Assembly: GCA_963965975.1 (NCBI GenBank)
Contig: OZ014411.1
Coordinates: 21,418,446-21,482,445 of the forward strand
DNA length: 64,000 nucleotides
Reading direction: 5' to 3'
Source of the DNA: Xestospongia bergquistia
Lineage: Eukaryota; Porifera; Demospongiae; Haplosclerida; Petrosiidae
In this document: positions 50,413 to 62,145 of the stretch, piece after piece
Layout: each line of letters opens with the position of its first letter
Numbering within the stretch: the first letter of the stretch is position 1
Program-made: the position numbers and the translations under genes
The notes under the pieces: model-generated
The model's input: only the letters and a program-made list of their open reading frames with translations
Databases searched by the model: none
What the model was told of the DNA's origin: nothing

Positions 50413-50497
50413 TACCATGGATAGACACATTTTATTGTAAATATATGAATTATGTATAAGTATATTTACAATAAACTGTGCCCATCCATGCTACAAG
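50413..50497. repeat. imperfect hairpin, MITE-like
   Basis: Inverted arms (CATGGATAGACACATTTTAT and the reverse complement of ATAAACTGTGCCCATCCATG) around a short AT-rich centre, just after BBS2 exon 10. Confidence 0.7.
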
Positions 50498-50975
50498 AGG
50501 TTTGTATCATTGAAGCCATTCATGAAATGTACTACGAAGAGCAATTTGATTGGTCAAATGAAGAGTTCATTAGTAATATGTTTTTTACATTTTTAATTTA
50601 GTAGTTTGAATTCAAGCTTTCTGTCTCTAACAGTTGCTTTCATGATTTGTTTAGCTTATTAAATGATAACAGTCACCTTTAGAAGGAGGAATTCAACAGC
50701 TGTCGATGATATAAATGATGAAAAAGGTTTTTGCAATTACAATGATGACGCCCACTTAAGACAATAGGGGATTGCATCTCTGGCCTTAAGCTGACTTGAT
50801 TGGTTAACAAAGTCAAGAAGTGTTAATCTTTCATATGGAGAATAAATCAGTTCTGAGCATTGATTAACAAGTCTTATCTCAGCCATGTCAATTGTAGTAA
50901 CAAAAAGAGACTTTATAATTATGCCTTTTTGTGTTGTTTGTTGTTGGTTTCCTGGATTTTCTATGCTGTTTTGCT
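50498..50975. other. sequence after BBS2 exon 10
   Basis: No exon, gene or repeat recognised. Confidence 0.5.
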
Positions 50976-51098
50976 ACTTCTTGTAAAATATCAATGTTAT
51001 ACCAACTGTAGCACTGATATGTATAGTTATATCATAGTTGGTGCTTTTCACATATAGCGTCATGCCTTTCACGTATAGCGTCAGTAAGGTCCTTATTA
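50976..51098. repeat. repeat R, copy 1, left part (interrupted by pogo element)
   Basis: Matches 58042-58190 with a few indels. The match resumes after the transposon at 53356, so the repeat was the insertion target. Confidence 0.9.
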
Positions 51099-51194
51099 CT
51101 GTAAATGCTGGTTATTAAGCGCATGCGCTTGTATCTCCACATGAAGAAAATATGCGCTTAATAACCATATGCGCTTAACAAATAGCCTTTGCGG

Positions 51195-51620
51195 ATGATG
51201 TCACTTTTCTGGGTGTGGTTCTCACTCGAGCACGTGGAGAATATGGTTGGTGTTTCTACTGACTTCTCGTTTGACAGCGTGATTCGAGGTCATCACATTT
51301 ACAAAAAAGTATGGATGCCTTCAGTTGGAGAAGTTCTTCTATTAGTGAAAGAGGAAGGAAATAAACATGATCGTTTTGCTGTATCTGTGATGAAGGACGG
51401 ATTAATCGTCGGTCATGCACCTAGGGAGCTGTCAAAACTGTTTACACACTTTTTAAACCACGAAGGAGAAATCACTGCTAGGATAACAGGACACAGAAGA
51501 CTTGGGAATGGTTTGGAAGTTCCTTGTTGTTATGTCTTTACTGGAGAAAAGAAGTTGGTGAAGAAATTAAAGGAATTGGTCCTTAAGAGAGAAAAGGTCT
51601 CTCTCTCTTCTCCATATTAA
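51195..51620 (+). CDS. HIRAN-domain protein inside a pogo element
   Basis: Open frame without stops, 141 codons from the ATG at 51195; ATGs at 51198 and 51243 (MVGVST) are alternative starts. Residues about 24-125 match the HIRAN-like domain: FDSVIRGHHIYKKVWMP, GEVLLLVKEEGNKHDRFAVSV, VGHAPRELSKLFTHFL and TGHRRLGNGLEVPCCY. In HLTF, HIRAN binds 3' ends of single-stranded DNA; the substrate of this protein is unknown. It lies fully inside the transposon ends, 122 bp from the convergent transposase stop. Being open while the neighbouring transposase has a stop is notable. It could also be a domain of a longer spliced protein. Confidence 0.85.
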   Translation: MMSLFWVWFSLEHVENMVGVSTDFSFDSVIRGHHIYKKVWMPSVGEVLLLVKEEGNKHDRFAVSVMKDGLIVGHAPRELSKLFTHFLNHEGEITARITGHRRLGNGLEVPCCYVFTGEKKLVKKLKELVLKREKVSLSSPY

Positions 51621-51741
51621 ATAACAATAATAATGTACAGTAATAATAATTATTATATATACCAGAACTACTTTATTTTTTAAAAAATGTATGGATATGA
51701 TTATTCTTTTAAGACTACTTGTACAATATATATTAGTGCTA

Positions 51742-53160
51742 TTAGTCTTCATTGACAGAATGATCACTTTGTGTCTCATAAATGTCAGCAAAAGGATCCT
51801 CATCACCATCAGAGAAAGGGTCATCTCCAGTGTCGGTGTGTTCATCATCAGTATCTACTGTATAATCTTCTAGACCCTCAATATGTATTTCATCATCTTC
51901 CGATCCATCAACAGCTACAGAGATTCCACATTTTCTAAACGCTCGTTGAATCATTTCTTGTTTTGATGACATTTCTGTCCACGCCTCCCCAATCCATTTT
52001 GTAAAAAGTACTCTTCGTTCTCCAGCTGTAAATTTACCATGGAGGTATTCATTTAAATGCTCTTGTAAATGTTGAGTTGCAAAAGCATTGATTTTACTTT
52101 TAAATGGAGCATTGAACATGACGTCAAGTGGTTGGACTAGGCTCGTACATCCAGCAGGGACTAAGACAGGAGTAGTACGACACTCAAGTCTATAAATGTC
52201 CATCAGTGCATCAGTTTTTTGAGCCTTGTGCTCATCAAGAATAAGGAGAGTAGGAGCTTCAATGTGTGGTTTCCAGCAATGACGAGCCCAGTAAGTCATA
52301 ACACTTTCATCACACCATGCATTTTCTTGAAAATGGACGTTTACTCTTCGATCATACCGAACCAACTCAGCTAAAGGAATTCTTTTACCTTTACCTTTAA
52401 ATATAGCCAATGGCTTAACTCGAGAAACACCATCTGCAAACAAGGTAAGTTGAACAGTGCATTGTCTTTTATCCAACCCTGAAGATGCAGCATGAACCCA
52501 TACACTCTTCGACCCTACATCGTCGTATGTAGGACCATCAGTGAAAGAAAAAGGAAGTGGTGTTTGATCAACATTGGCGATTCAACTTAAATGAAATCTG
52601 CCCAACTTTTCATCAACTTGTTCTCCTTCTAGAGAAATCTCTCTAATTAAATGATGGAAATGACGAATAGCTTCTTTCTTGCTTTCTGGTGGTTTTTGAC
52701 ATGAATTGGTGGCACGTCTCAAGCTAATTTTATAACGCTTTTTAAAACCAGCAAACCAGCCATCTAAAAAAGAAAAATTTTGACCAGGATATTGTTCGTT
52801 AAAAATCTGTTTGGCCCTGTTCTTGAACCACCAGCCTTTAATTTTGATACGTAGCTGTCGAAACTCTGCATGGAGCTGCTCTTCCATTAAAGGAAACTGA
52901 GCACTTCTTATAAACATCACTCTTTTGGTACCTTTTTTGCTTTTCTTGATTTTTTCCTCATCTTTTATCCACCTCATCACTGTTTTTGTATTTAATGTAA
53001 ACTTTTTACATGTTTTGTATAGATTGGAATCATTTTCTTTGTACCAACTAACAACTCGAATCTTTTCTTCTCTTGTGTAGCTCCTTCTTGACCGTTTTAG
53101 AGATCTTGTTTCTTTTGAAAGGATCGCTGATGCCTCAGACATACTAAATTTCACAGACAC
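51742..53160 (-). pseudogene. pogo/Tigger transposase with a single in-frame TGA
   Basis: One continuous frame of 473 codons from the ATG at 53160 to 51742, broken only by TGA at 52582-52584. N-terminus: helix-turn-helix (YTREEKIRVVSWYKEND...TVMRWIKDEEK) and a second CENP-B-like DNA-binding part (about residues 55-125). The DDE_1 core has NVDQTPLPF, LLILDEHKAQ and VQPLDVMFNAPFK carrying the three Asp residues. The tail is acidic. The stop lies just before NVDQTP and could be a C-to-T change of CGA. Otherwise the catalytic triad is present, so the copy is young. Confidence 0.9.
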
Positions 53161-53357
53161 TTCTATGGCACTCGTTTTTTCACACTCGTGTTTCCACGTG
53201 GCATTAACGTAACATTGCTTATTAATAATTCATTAATAATTTATTAATAATTCATCAGCGCTTAATAAAAAAGAGTTCTGACCAAGATAAATGTATGCGC
53301 TTAACAAACAGTATGCGCTTAATAACCATATGCGCCTAACAACCAGCATTTACGGTA

Positions 53358-53891
53358 TTATGAAATTAACACGTGATAACTTAAAATTAAATTCAATTAT
53401 TGAACAATTTTCATTCTCAATTGGTAGTAGAAACATTAGACATGTTACAATGCAAACACGTCAAGACTTGAAGTCGGTATTGAAACTGTACAACGTTAGT
53501 TCTTTTTTTTCACTTATCTCTGATCTCTTTATTGACATTTCATGCTCAACTCTTGCTCTCTTTATTGTGCTCTATTATTTGGGTGGTCATGGTTGTATAT
53601 AACTTAACCTTCATTTTAACTCTTAGTTTCCCAATTAAATTTTTACCTCCCAAACTATCTCTACTCCAGCACTAATAACTTGATCATAGTTCATGATAAA
53701 TCTCCATTTTTCCACACATTACACAGTGTTACGTCATGATGCTGTAAATATTACATCATTTACCATATATTCTTAAGAAGAAAAAAAATTGTTTTATCTT
53801 ATGTTTAATTAGGTGAATACATAATCACTTTTTTTTGAAGCAAACATATACCTGAATAGAGGTTTTTGTGCATCAAAGTCTTGTTACTTAA
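53358..53891. other. right part of repeat R and silent DNA
   Basis: The first 45 bp continue repeat R. An open stretch at 53351-53490 (+) is discussed under rejected items. The rest holds nothing recognisable. Confidence 0.5.
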
Positions 53892-55677
53892 TTAAATAAC
53901 AAGAGCTAGAAATATAGTTTCAGACACTTGAGTAATGTATTCATGAGAAATGAAGGTGAATATAATTGACCAAAACATGCTGGATTCATCAGTTCTTTCT
54001 TTTTCTCTTTCCACGTCCTTTTTGCATTGTAGTTCCTTTAGGTTTTCCTGTAGGTCTGCCAGTTGGCTTAGGAATAGATTTACTGGTAAGCCACCTTCTT
54101 CTGTCTTCCATGAAGCTCTCTTGATGAAATTTATGAAAACATTTTCAAGCAAAAAAGCATTAATGGGGCTTCACTGACATGGTGTTCGCTTCCTTACACC
54201 ACAAGTGAGTTTACAATACACACAGTCCTTGCCTTTATGCATTCTCACTAGTGTATGTTCAACAGCAAACTTGTAGGCATCCACATGTTATAATATAAAC
54301 CTTATTCACGTTACAGTTTTTTAATAATAGGACAGAATCTGTAGTGAGGTATCCTATGATATCGACATGAGTCTGTAATGAGGTATCCTATGATATCCTA
54401 AATGAACAAATATTCCCACAAGCACACAAAAATCATCTGGGACCACATGTTTGAAATATTGATACATTGTTGGATGGTTCTTTTTCTGGAGCTCATACTC
54501 ATTGGTAGCATCACAAATATTCTGAACTAAGTCCATATCAAAATAAAGTTTAAAAAGATCTGCTGGAGATATTTCACTAAAACCCAATGGCAAATGTGCT
54601 CCAATGGCTCTCATGAGTTTTAGGAACATTACGATCAATCTCAGACAAGTCATGTACTTTTATTGTTATCATTTACAGAACAATAATAGAATTATAAAAA
54701 CGAGATGAATGGTAAGTGATAAGAGGGGTATTGAACTGAGCACCTATTAGTAAGTCCTACTAATAACCTAAATGATGAAGTTGATTAAAGTGATTTAGTG
54801 AATTGTGAGGGAAGGGAACAAAGAGAACATTTGCTGCATGGGCAAACAAAATGGAATGAGCAGGGGTTGGAGGGGTCAAACTTGTTGGTAAAATAGAACC
54901 AAAAGAATTTTGTTAGCTGTTTCTTGATAGTGTTAATAGACAAATCTAGATCAATTGGGGGAGAAGGGCATTCCACAGTCTTGGATTTCGATTAAAGAAG
55001 AAATGGTGAGAGTGATTAGTAGAGGAAATGGAATGAATCATTTTATGGGAACTAGCAGATCTAGTGTCAGAAGAGCTAAAAGAAATCAGACTATTAATAT
55101 CAATACAGCAATGAGAAGACTGAAGACATCTAACCATAAAGATTATGTCATTTAGTTCCATGGAGAGCATGAAAGGCAGTATGTGAAGAGAAATGAGGCG
55201 AGACTTATAGTTGGAGAGGAAGTCATTTAACTTGAAATGTCTTTTTTTGTTGATGATTGGGCCTTTGCATTTGAGGGTGTACACCTCCACCCCTTCCACG
55301 ACCATGACTCCTGTGACTTCCATGTCATTGATAAGCTGACAGAGTGTCTGCAATGCTCATCTTCACTTTTTTCCTCCAGTTCACTACGCTCACTGTCTTC
55401 GTCACATGATGTATCATTGCCATCATCCTCATGTGTCACCTCTGCATCTAATTGTTCTGCCTCAGCATCACTTCTGAATATGAATCACTGTTTGAAGAAT
55501 CATTAGTTGGAAACTGACTTTCATCATTCGAGGTATCAAACAAAAGTTCATGAACATCAGACGTAGTATAAACAGTTTCGCTATGGTCTGTATTTTTCAC
55601 AGGAGGACAAGAATCACTTGAAGTTACTATTTGTTGCCAGCTAATTCCTCATTGTGTACTGGGGCCTTCATGACTTA
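53892..55677 (-). pseudogene. piggyBac-type transposase relic, copy 1
   Basis: Minus strand. Acidic N-terminus (about 55227-55600, EDDGNDTSCDEDSERSELEE). Start of the piggyBac domain at 54410-54620 (SPADLFKLYFD, TNEYE, FVHLGYHRIP). After a deletion of the catalytic core come a C-terminal Cys cluster (DCVYCKLTCGVRK near 54200) and the segment at 53960-54152. The order Cys-cluster/C-end suggests internal scrambling. Interrupted by a LINE piece at 54660-55230. Confidence 0.6.
54660..55230 (-). mobile_element. CR1-like LINE, 3' end fragment
   Basis: Present in piggyBac copy 1 and absent from copy 2, with ACTT at both edges. The minus strand encodes the end of a non-LTR reverse transcriptase: LISLHILPFMLSMELND, FFNRNPRLWNALLPQLI, then DLDLSINTIKKQL and a final Cys-rich CPCSKCSLC. 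5'-truncated, about 570 bp, ending in an ATAAAA-type tail. Confidence 0.8.
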
Positions 55678-55734
55678 TCTACAAAGTTCAAACATTACAC
55701 GTGAGCTTATCATAATTATATGATATAAATACCT

Positions 55735-56930
55735 TAGATTTAGGAGGAACTTCTTCATCAGATATTTGAGTAATGTATTCATGAGAAATGAAGGTGAATA
55801 TAATTGACTAAAACATGCAGATTCACCAGTTCTTTCCTTTTCTCTTTCCATGTCCTTTTTGCATTGTGGTTCCTTTAGGTTTTCCTGTAGGTCTGCGAGT
55901 AGGCTTAGGAATAGATTTACTGGTAAGCCACCTTCTTCTGTCTTCCATGAAACTCTCTTGATGAAATTTATGAAAACATTTTCGAGCAAAAAGTATAATG
56001 GGGCTTCACTGACATGGTGTTCGCTTCCTTACACCACAAGTGAGTTTACAATACACACAGTCCTTGCCTTTATGCATTCTCACTAGTGTATGTTCAACAG
56101 CAAACTTGTAGGCATCCACATGTTATAATATAAACCTTATTCACGTTACAGTTTTTTAATAATAGGACAGAATCTGTAGTGAGGTATCCTATGATATCGA
56201 CATGAGTCTGTAATGAGGTATCCTATGATATCCTAAATGAACAAATATTCCCACAAGCACACAAAAATCATCTGGGACCATGTGTTTGAAATATTGATAC
56301 ATTGTTGGATGGTTCTTTTTCTGGAGCTCATACTCATTGGTAGCATCACAAATATTCTGAACTAAGTCCATATCAAAATAAAGTTTAAAAAGATCCGCTG
56401 GCGATAGTTCACTAAAACCCAATGGCAAAGCTCTCAAAGGATTGAAATCATGAGTTTTAGGAACATTACGATCAATCTAAGACAAGTCATGTACTTGAAA
56501 TGTCTTTTGTGTTTTTTTTTTTGTCGATGATTGGGCCTTTGCATTTGAGGGTGTACCCCTGCCACAACCTCCACCCCTTCCACGACCATGACTCCTGTGA
56601 CTTCCATGTCATTGATAAGCTGGCAGAGTGTCTGCTGTGCTCATCTTCACTTTTTTCCTCCAGTTCACTACGCTCACTGCCTTCATCACATGATGTATCA
56701 TTGCCATCATCCTCATGTGTCACCTCTGCATCTAATTGTTCTGCCTCAGCATCACTTCTGAATATGAATCACTGTTTGAAGAGTCATCAGTTAGAAATTG
56801 ACTTTCATCATTCGAGGTATCAAACAAACGTTTATGAACATCAGACGTAGTATAAACAGTTTCGCTATGGTCTGTATTTTTTACAGGAGGACAAGAATCA
56901 CTTGAAGTTGCTATTTGTTGCCAGCTAATC
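55735..56930 (-). pseudogene. piggyBac-type transposase relic, copy 2
   Basis: Head-to-tail duplicate of copy 1 (same order, same internal loss) without the LINE. A short acidic leader at 56487-56723, SPADLFKLYFD at about 56400 and the C-terminal segment at 55820-55989 are recognisable. Homology with copy 1 ends near 56935 at GISWQQI. Confidence 0.6.
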
Positions 56931-57840
56931 CCTATGGCCAGCTTTAAGGAAAACTCCTGAAGCTTCATTGTACGAAAATTAGAACTCATGCAACATTTCA
57001 GCATTTCCCACTCTAACTGGCACTGGTTTCTATCAATAAACTCAGAGTAATGATAAGCTAGTAGATCAATCTCAGCTTCACCATATTCAGAGAGAGTGTC
57101 ATCTGCTGGTAAATTTCTAGGATCAAATATTCGTGCAGCTTCAACTACTACTTGATTAGAACGAAGAAAACAAGATTTCAAATTATCAACAACTTTAGAT
57201 ACGAAGTCAACACAATCCTTCTTGAGTTTTAAGCTTGTCCCAACATCAACACCATGGTGTTTCTCTAGCTCACAAATATCAGGATTTTAATAATGTATCT
57301 AAATTTTATTTTCTTCTCGAGAATTTTGGTGGTCTCACTTTCCCACTCCTACCCTCTCCTTATACTTTAAGAATGACAATTTTTCTATTTCTAGCAATGT
57401 TAAGTTTTTATTGAAACTTTTTTTTCTTGTCTTCAGGCAAGGTATGTAATGCTTGTGCAATGGGTGCATATCAAGATGAACCTTGTCCATCAGCTTTTGC
57501 ACGTTCTGTGCTCAACAGACTCATAGCCTGCACATGTTGGTCACTATGGACGTGGTCACACATGTTGCTTGTATGTTCAAATTTAGCACCAACAATCAAC
57601 TTATCAACTGAAGTATTTATTGCTACCCAATCTGGCTTTGAATTTCACACACCCCTTGCATTTAACCCAGTCAACAACTTTCTTGCCTCTTTCAGTAGAA
57701 GAGTCACAGTCTACCCATGTCAGCATCTGGCAATCTTTATCAAGATTGCACTGCCAATTTCTGAAAGTGTCATAGGATATTTTTCATCTCTTACTCATAG
57801 AGTCTGCTGTTGATGAGCTTGTCGAGTCTTCATGTCTTTT
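56931..57840 (-). pseudogene. ZNF862-like hAT relic
   Basis: Minus strand. N-terminal part at 57430-57840 (YDTFRNWQCNLDKDCQMLTW; after a frameshift TSNMCDHVHSDQHVQAM and SYAPIAQAL). After an internal deletion, a C-terminal part at 56935-57290 (EAARIFDPRNLPADDTLSEYG). This pattern is that of the ZNF862/C17orf113 hAT group. Its 3' end is fused to the piggyBac duplicate. Confidence 0.65.
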
Positions 57841-58041
57841 CATTGCAAAGAACATACGTGCCAAAGTGCTCAAAAATGTAAATAAACAAATTTAAAAAGG
57901 CATCGGCCCCTTGACCGAATATAGGCTGTTTGAACTGGCCATTCTAATTATTCATTCAGAAAATGGCCAATGGCCAGTAGTAATTTCAGACGATGGAAAG
58001 AGTCGCTTGACTTAAGTTTATTCTATGGACTTAGCAATGCT

Positions 58042-58237
58042 TGTCCTGTAAAATATCAATATTATACCAACTGTAGCACTGATATGTATAGTTATATCAT
58101 AGCTGGTGCCTTTCACATATAGTGTCATGATATAAATAATATTGTACATTACCTTTCCTTGCTGTTGTTGACCTTATAAGATAAATTCCTTATTATTATG
58201 AAATTAACACATGATAACTTAAAATTTAATTTAATTA
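58042..58237. repeat. repeat R, copy 2 (empty site of the HIRAN pogo element)
   Basis: Corresponds to 50976-51098 joined to 53358-53402. At the join it reads CCTTATTATTATGAAATTAA with one TA, exactly the unoccupied target. Confidence 0.92.
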
Positions 58238-59889
58238 CTGTAAACCTAGAAAAAATAACGTCCATTATATTTAACGATTTTATTTACGTAGCCAATTTAA
58301 CGTCCATTTAAATTAACGATTTTTTAATAGAAATAACTTTTATTGAAACACAATGAAAAACAAATCATGTTTATACAATATCAATGATTCCAACTGTTTC
58401 AAATGGTTTCTTAATGGTATCACATTTATCAGAAAGAGTTGAAACTGTATTCATCAGCCAGTTGGCATGTAAGGGTTAATTAAAGATGCCCTGAGATCAA
58501 CCTTGATCTCACTGATGGCAACCCCTTGCCTTAGTGCCTGCTGGACCTCACTGGCATACCACTGTGAGAATTCCTGCTTCAAGAGAGCCTTAAATTGGTC
58601 ATTGATGCCAAAATCTAGAGGTTGTAACTCTCCAGTACAGCTGGCTGGGACAAAAACCTGATGGATGTGGTTAGACTTGAGCATTTCCAGGACACTGGCA
58701 CATCGGTGTGCTGCAAAAACGTCAAAAACAGCTAGTGCTGGCTGATCCTCAGGTAAGTCAAAGGCTAGTCGTGTGCTAATTACATATGGAATTATGATAC
58801 TTTCTACATACTCCAACATTGTTTTTTCAGTACTCCAATGGCTTTCGCTGTGAGTTATGTGCCATTTTTCAGGAAAAGTTACTTTAGCATGGCAACCAGA
58901 GGTTTTACCTTGGTAAAATTACTTGTGGGGGTAGTAATGTACCAGTGGCTGTAGCAGCAAGTACAACAGTAATCTCTCTCTTATTTTCTAGTCCAACAAC
59001 AGGAATCTGCTTTGAGCCGCTCTCTGCCATGGTCCAAGAACTAACAGGTACCAGTTTCACACCTGTCTGATCCCAGTTGAACAGCAGTTCCAAAGGTATA
59101 GAATGAGATTTTACTTCTTCCTGAATCCTTCTCAGGGAAATTTGGGGAAGTTTTCTCGCAGCTTTAGTAGCCTTTCTCTTGACGTACCCTCTTCTGATTA
59201 AAAACGACTCCGCCCATTTTTTTCCCTAGCTCAAGGCTTCCACCATAGTCCTTCAATAGTCCAGGATTTCTATGAGCAATGATGGCTTTGGCTGCTGCTT
59301 TTCAATATCCCACCAGACAACCGTAACTTGCGGACATACTCAGCTACTTTATCATCATATTTCCCCAGAAGGAGAGGTCTTCCGCTTGGCGCACTTGGTA
59401 AGCTAGTAACACTATCCGGGTCACTGACACTTTACTTTATCTAGATATTTGCGCTTGAAGTTTCTCACTGTGCCTTCAGATAGATCATGTCCAAGTTCCT
59501 TAGAAAACTTCTTGACAGCCGATTTGTTTCTATAATTACAGGAATATTTGGCAACCTTGGCACGAACCTCAGATGAGTAATGGTGGTAGTCACCAAGTTT
59601 CCGTTTTCGTTTGTTGTCAGGGTTGTCTAGTTCTTGTTGAACTTACTTGTTTGCTGCTTCGATGGCACTTCCACTCTCTGCATCAGGCAAGTAAGAGCTG
59701 CTTTGGCTGTCTCTTCTCCTCAACCAACGATGAAGAGACATTTTTGGGCGTGATCGAAAAATACTAGTAACCAACTGCGCATGCACGTGCACGTTGTAAA
59801 AAACAATAATGACTTAAAACTTTAACGAATTGATGGCAAACGTTAAACTCGTTAAGATTAATGGTTTGTTATTTATTCTGGTTTTACAG
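58238..59889 (-). mobile_element. second pogo/Tigger element
   Basis: 1652 bp with inverted ends CTGTAAACCTAGAAAAAATAAC and the complement of GTTATTTATTCTGGTTTTACAG, flanked by TA. Inserted about 45 bp from the TA site that was used in the other copy of repeat R. Confidence 0.88.
58454..59741 (-). pseudogene. pogo/Tigger transposase of the second element
   Basis: ATG at 59741 (MSLHRWLRRRDSQ), helix-turn-helix region SEVRAKVAKY...EGTVRNFKRKYL, then the DDE core at 58905-59093 (LLFNWDQTGVKLVP) and 58454-58819 (ALAVFDVFAAHR, GELQPLDFGINDQFK). Several frameshifts and stops in the N-terminal half (for example near 59640 and 59430) and one near 58850. The sequence is only distantly like that of the HIRAN-carrying element. 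Confidence 0.82.
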
Positions 59890-59959
59890 TATCTTGAAAT
59901 ATTGCATTAAGCTCATAAGAAGGTTATCAAGGACAGGTAAATAAAACTGAACTCTGAAT

Positions 59960-61260
59960 TCTTCACTTGTTGATAGACTCTCTCTAGATCTGACAGTTTC
60001 GTAAAGTTATGCTCTCAGCAAGATGACTAGGTCTCTTTCTTTTTCTTGATGTTACCTGAATTGTACCACCATATAAATTAGCAACTTTTGTGGCATAATC
60101 ATAAACTTTCTGCCAGTAGTCAACTGTGCAATGATCTGTCAGTAATGATTTAGTAGCAAAAACAAGCTCAGAGGCTCGAGAAAGATTAATAGAAGAACTT
60201 TGGAGTTGATCAGAAGGCTGTTTGGTACAAGTCAGAATGCAGTTGAATGTAATTAATGCAACAATGAAGGAGAAAGACTTCAACTGATGATCTAAACCTC
60301 TTGCTTGTAATTCTTGGGTGTAAGTGGAAATTCAGCTACTTCTACTGTAAGTATAAGAGAGTCATATGTACAATAAACAGCATTAACAGCAGCATGATGA
60401 CACATCCAGCGAGTATCAGAAAGCTTATGTAATTCTAAGGGCTATTTATGAGGATGAATTTGTCATTGTTTCTCCAAGAACAAAACATGAACTTTAGAAG
60501 AAGACACAAACACATACAATGCTCAAGTAAGGCAAAGAATTCAAATGAGCAGGTACAGACTTGATTGAGTCTACCAATACAAGATTAAGAATGTGAAAGA
60601 ATGTATACTGCATAAGGAGCAAACTCTCTCACTCTCGTTTGTACACCTGCACAACAACTGCTCATTACACTAGCCCATCATATCCTTGACTAACCATCTT
60701 ATTCACATCAAAGTCATAGCTAGAGACAAGTTGCTTTATATATGAAGCTAAACTAGCTGCATCAAGACCTTCAACATGATAAAAAGTTAAAAAATGCTCA
60801 TGAACACACCATCTGCCTCATCCATGTAGTGCACAGCAAATGACATTTGCTCTTGTTTAGATGAATCCCTGGATTCATCTACTATAATGCCATAAAAACC
60901 AGCCTCTTTTACACGTTGATAGATGATGTGCCTTACACTTTTAGCTAAAATGTGTAATAGCTCATCTTGAATACCATGGGAGGTGTAGACAGCATTCTTT
61001 GGCCCATTATGCAGTTTAGTCTTCATGACTGAGTCATGATTACTAACTAAATCAGGTGTTAGACTTCTGACTATGCTTAAAGTCAGTCCATGCAGCCATG
61101 GCATGTTTTGCCTCTGTGACACGGTATGCTTCTCCAATCTACCACTCTTCCCTGTCGCATGCTTCCAGTTCCTATAACCTGTTGTAATGAAACATTCCTC
61201 ACTTTTATGTACTCCAGTTAAAAAACCGGCAAGCATAGCAGAAAGCAGCATCCTTGGCAA
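59960..61260 (-). pseudogene. ZMYM1-like hAT relic
   Basis: Minus strand. A TTF-type finger end and linker at 61100-61260 (CFITTGYRNWKHATGK). RNase H start at 60800-60930 (AGFYGIIVDESRDSSKQEQMSFAVHYMDE). Broken frames with recognisable scraps to 60284. Then 59984-60283 (KSFSFIVALITFNCIL...QLQSSSINLSRASELV). Stops and shifts show it is dead. Confidence 0.7.
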
Positions 61261-61626
61261 TGGAATACTCTAGCCAGGTGTACTTATTGAACCACGAAGG
61301 ATTAAAAGATCGACTTTTATTGAGTATGTAGTGTAAGGAAAACGATGATGATGAGGTTGGACTGGTTGATCCTCCACAGAGTTAGAATGGTGGCTAAGAG
61401 CATATACTTTGTAGTATTAGTTTGTTAGATTCTAGATTTATTTGGGGCTGACTTTAGCATCTCTAGGATCTTGATGTCTGATGATTTACTCTCCTTTTTG
61501 TTAAGCTTGTCTTTATGTGGCGCATTCTCTTTATTGTCTAAAACAAAGATGAAACTTGTTTGCAATAAATATAATAAAAAACTTATTTGCTATAGCAAAT
61601 AATTTGAGTTTCTGCAAAGATGTTCT
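61261..61626. other. no feature recognised
   Basis: Low-information stretch between the hAT relic and the minisatellite. Confidence 0.5.
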
Positions 61627-61985
61627 GTTCAAACTCAAAAATGAGTCAGTTTTGAAAGTAATGAAAGTAATAATTTTTCAGTTATTCCTCTACTGTTTTA
61701 TGTTTTATCACACCATATGCAGCACATGTGTTCAACTCTTGTTCAAACTCAAAAGAGTGATTCTAACTCAGAGAGTCGGTTTTGAAAGTGATAAAAGTAA
61801 TAAGATCACAGTTATTCCTCTATAATTTATCACACCATATGCAGCACATGTGTTCAACTCTTGTTCAAACTCAAAAGAGTGATTCTAACTCAAGAGAGTC
61901 AGTTTTGAAAGTGATAAAAGTAATAAGATCACAGTTATTCCTCTATATTTTATCACACCATATGCAGCACATGTGTTCAACACTT
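61627..61985. repeat. three-unit minisatellite, about 120 bp period
   Basis: Units start GTTCAAACTCAAAA at 61627, 61741 and 61863. The last two are nearly identical; the first is more diverged. Confidence 0.95.
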
Positions 61986-62145
61986 GTTCAATAGTAGATA
62001 GTGTACTATTCATTATCTCAGCATTCTGGCCGTGAAGTATGGGATAAGTTGAATCCTTAAATTTTAGAAAGAGCTTGATGAGACAATAAAAGACTTCGTA
62101 ATATCTCCTTTTTGTGGCAAAGATGACATTCTGTATCTTCAGCAA
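61986..62145. repeat. dispersed repeat, copy 1
   Basis: Together with the end of the last minisatellite unit it matches 63370-63590 in the same orientation (ATTCTGGC, GAAGTATGGGA and CAAAGATGACATTCTG words). Confidence 0.9.

Larger units (their letters stand above)
51099..53355. mobile_element. two-gene pogo element with HIRAN ORF
   Basis: 2257 bp. Inverted ends CTGTAAATGCTGGTTATTAAG (left) and its near complement (right), flanked by TA (51097-51098 and 53356-53357). The paralogue at 58183-58200 has the same flanks with a single TA, an exact empty site. GCGCTTAATAACCA-type words recur inside both ends (51121-51184 and 53262-53335), likely subterminal binding sites. It carries a + strand HIRAN-domain ORF and a minus-strand transposase, pointing toward each other. 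Confidence 0.93.

Noticed and set aside
53351-53490. Open stretch KLTRDNLKLNSIIEQFSFSIGSR that faintly recalls a C-terminal BBS2 segment.
   Set aside because: It begins in repeat R, whose second copy at 58190 has the same start. The preceding BBS2 exons are absent, and the similarity is too weak to call.
57427-57813. Plus-strand 128-codon frame.
   Set aside because: The minus strand at the same place matches a ZNF862-like hAT, so the plus frame is a shadow.
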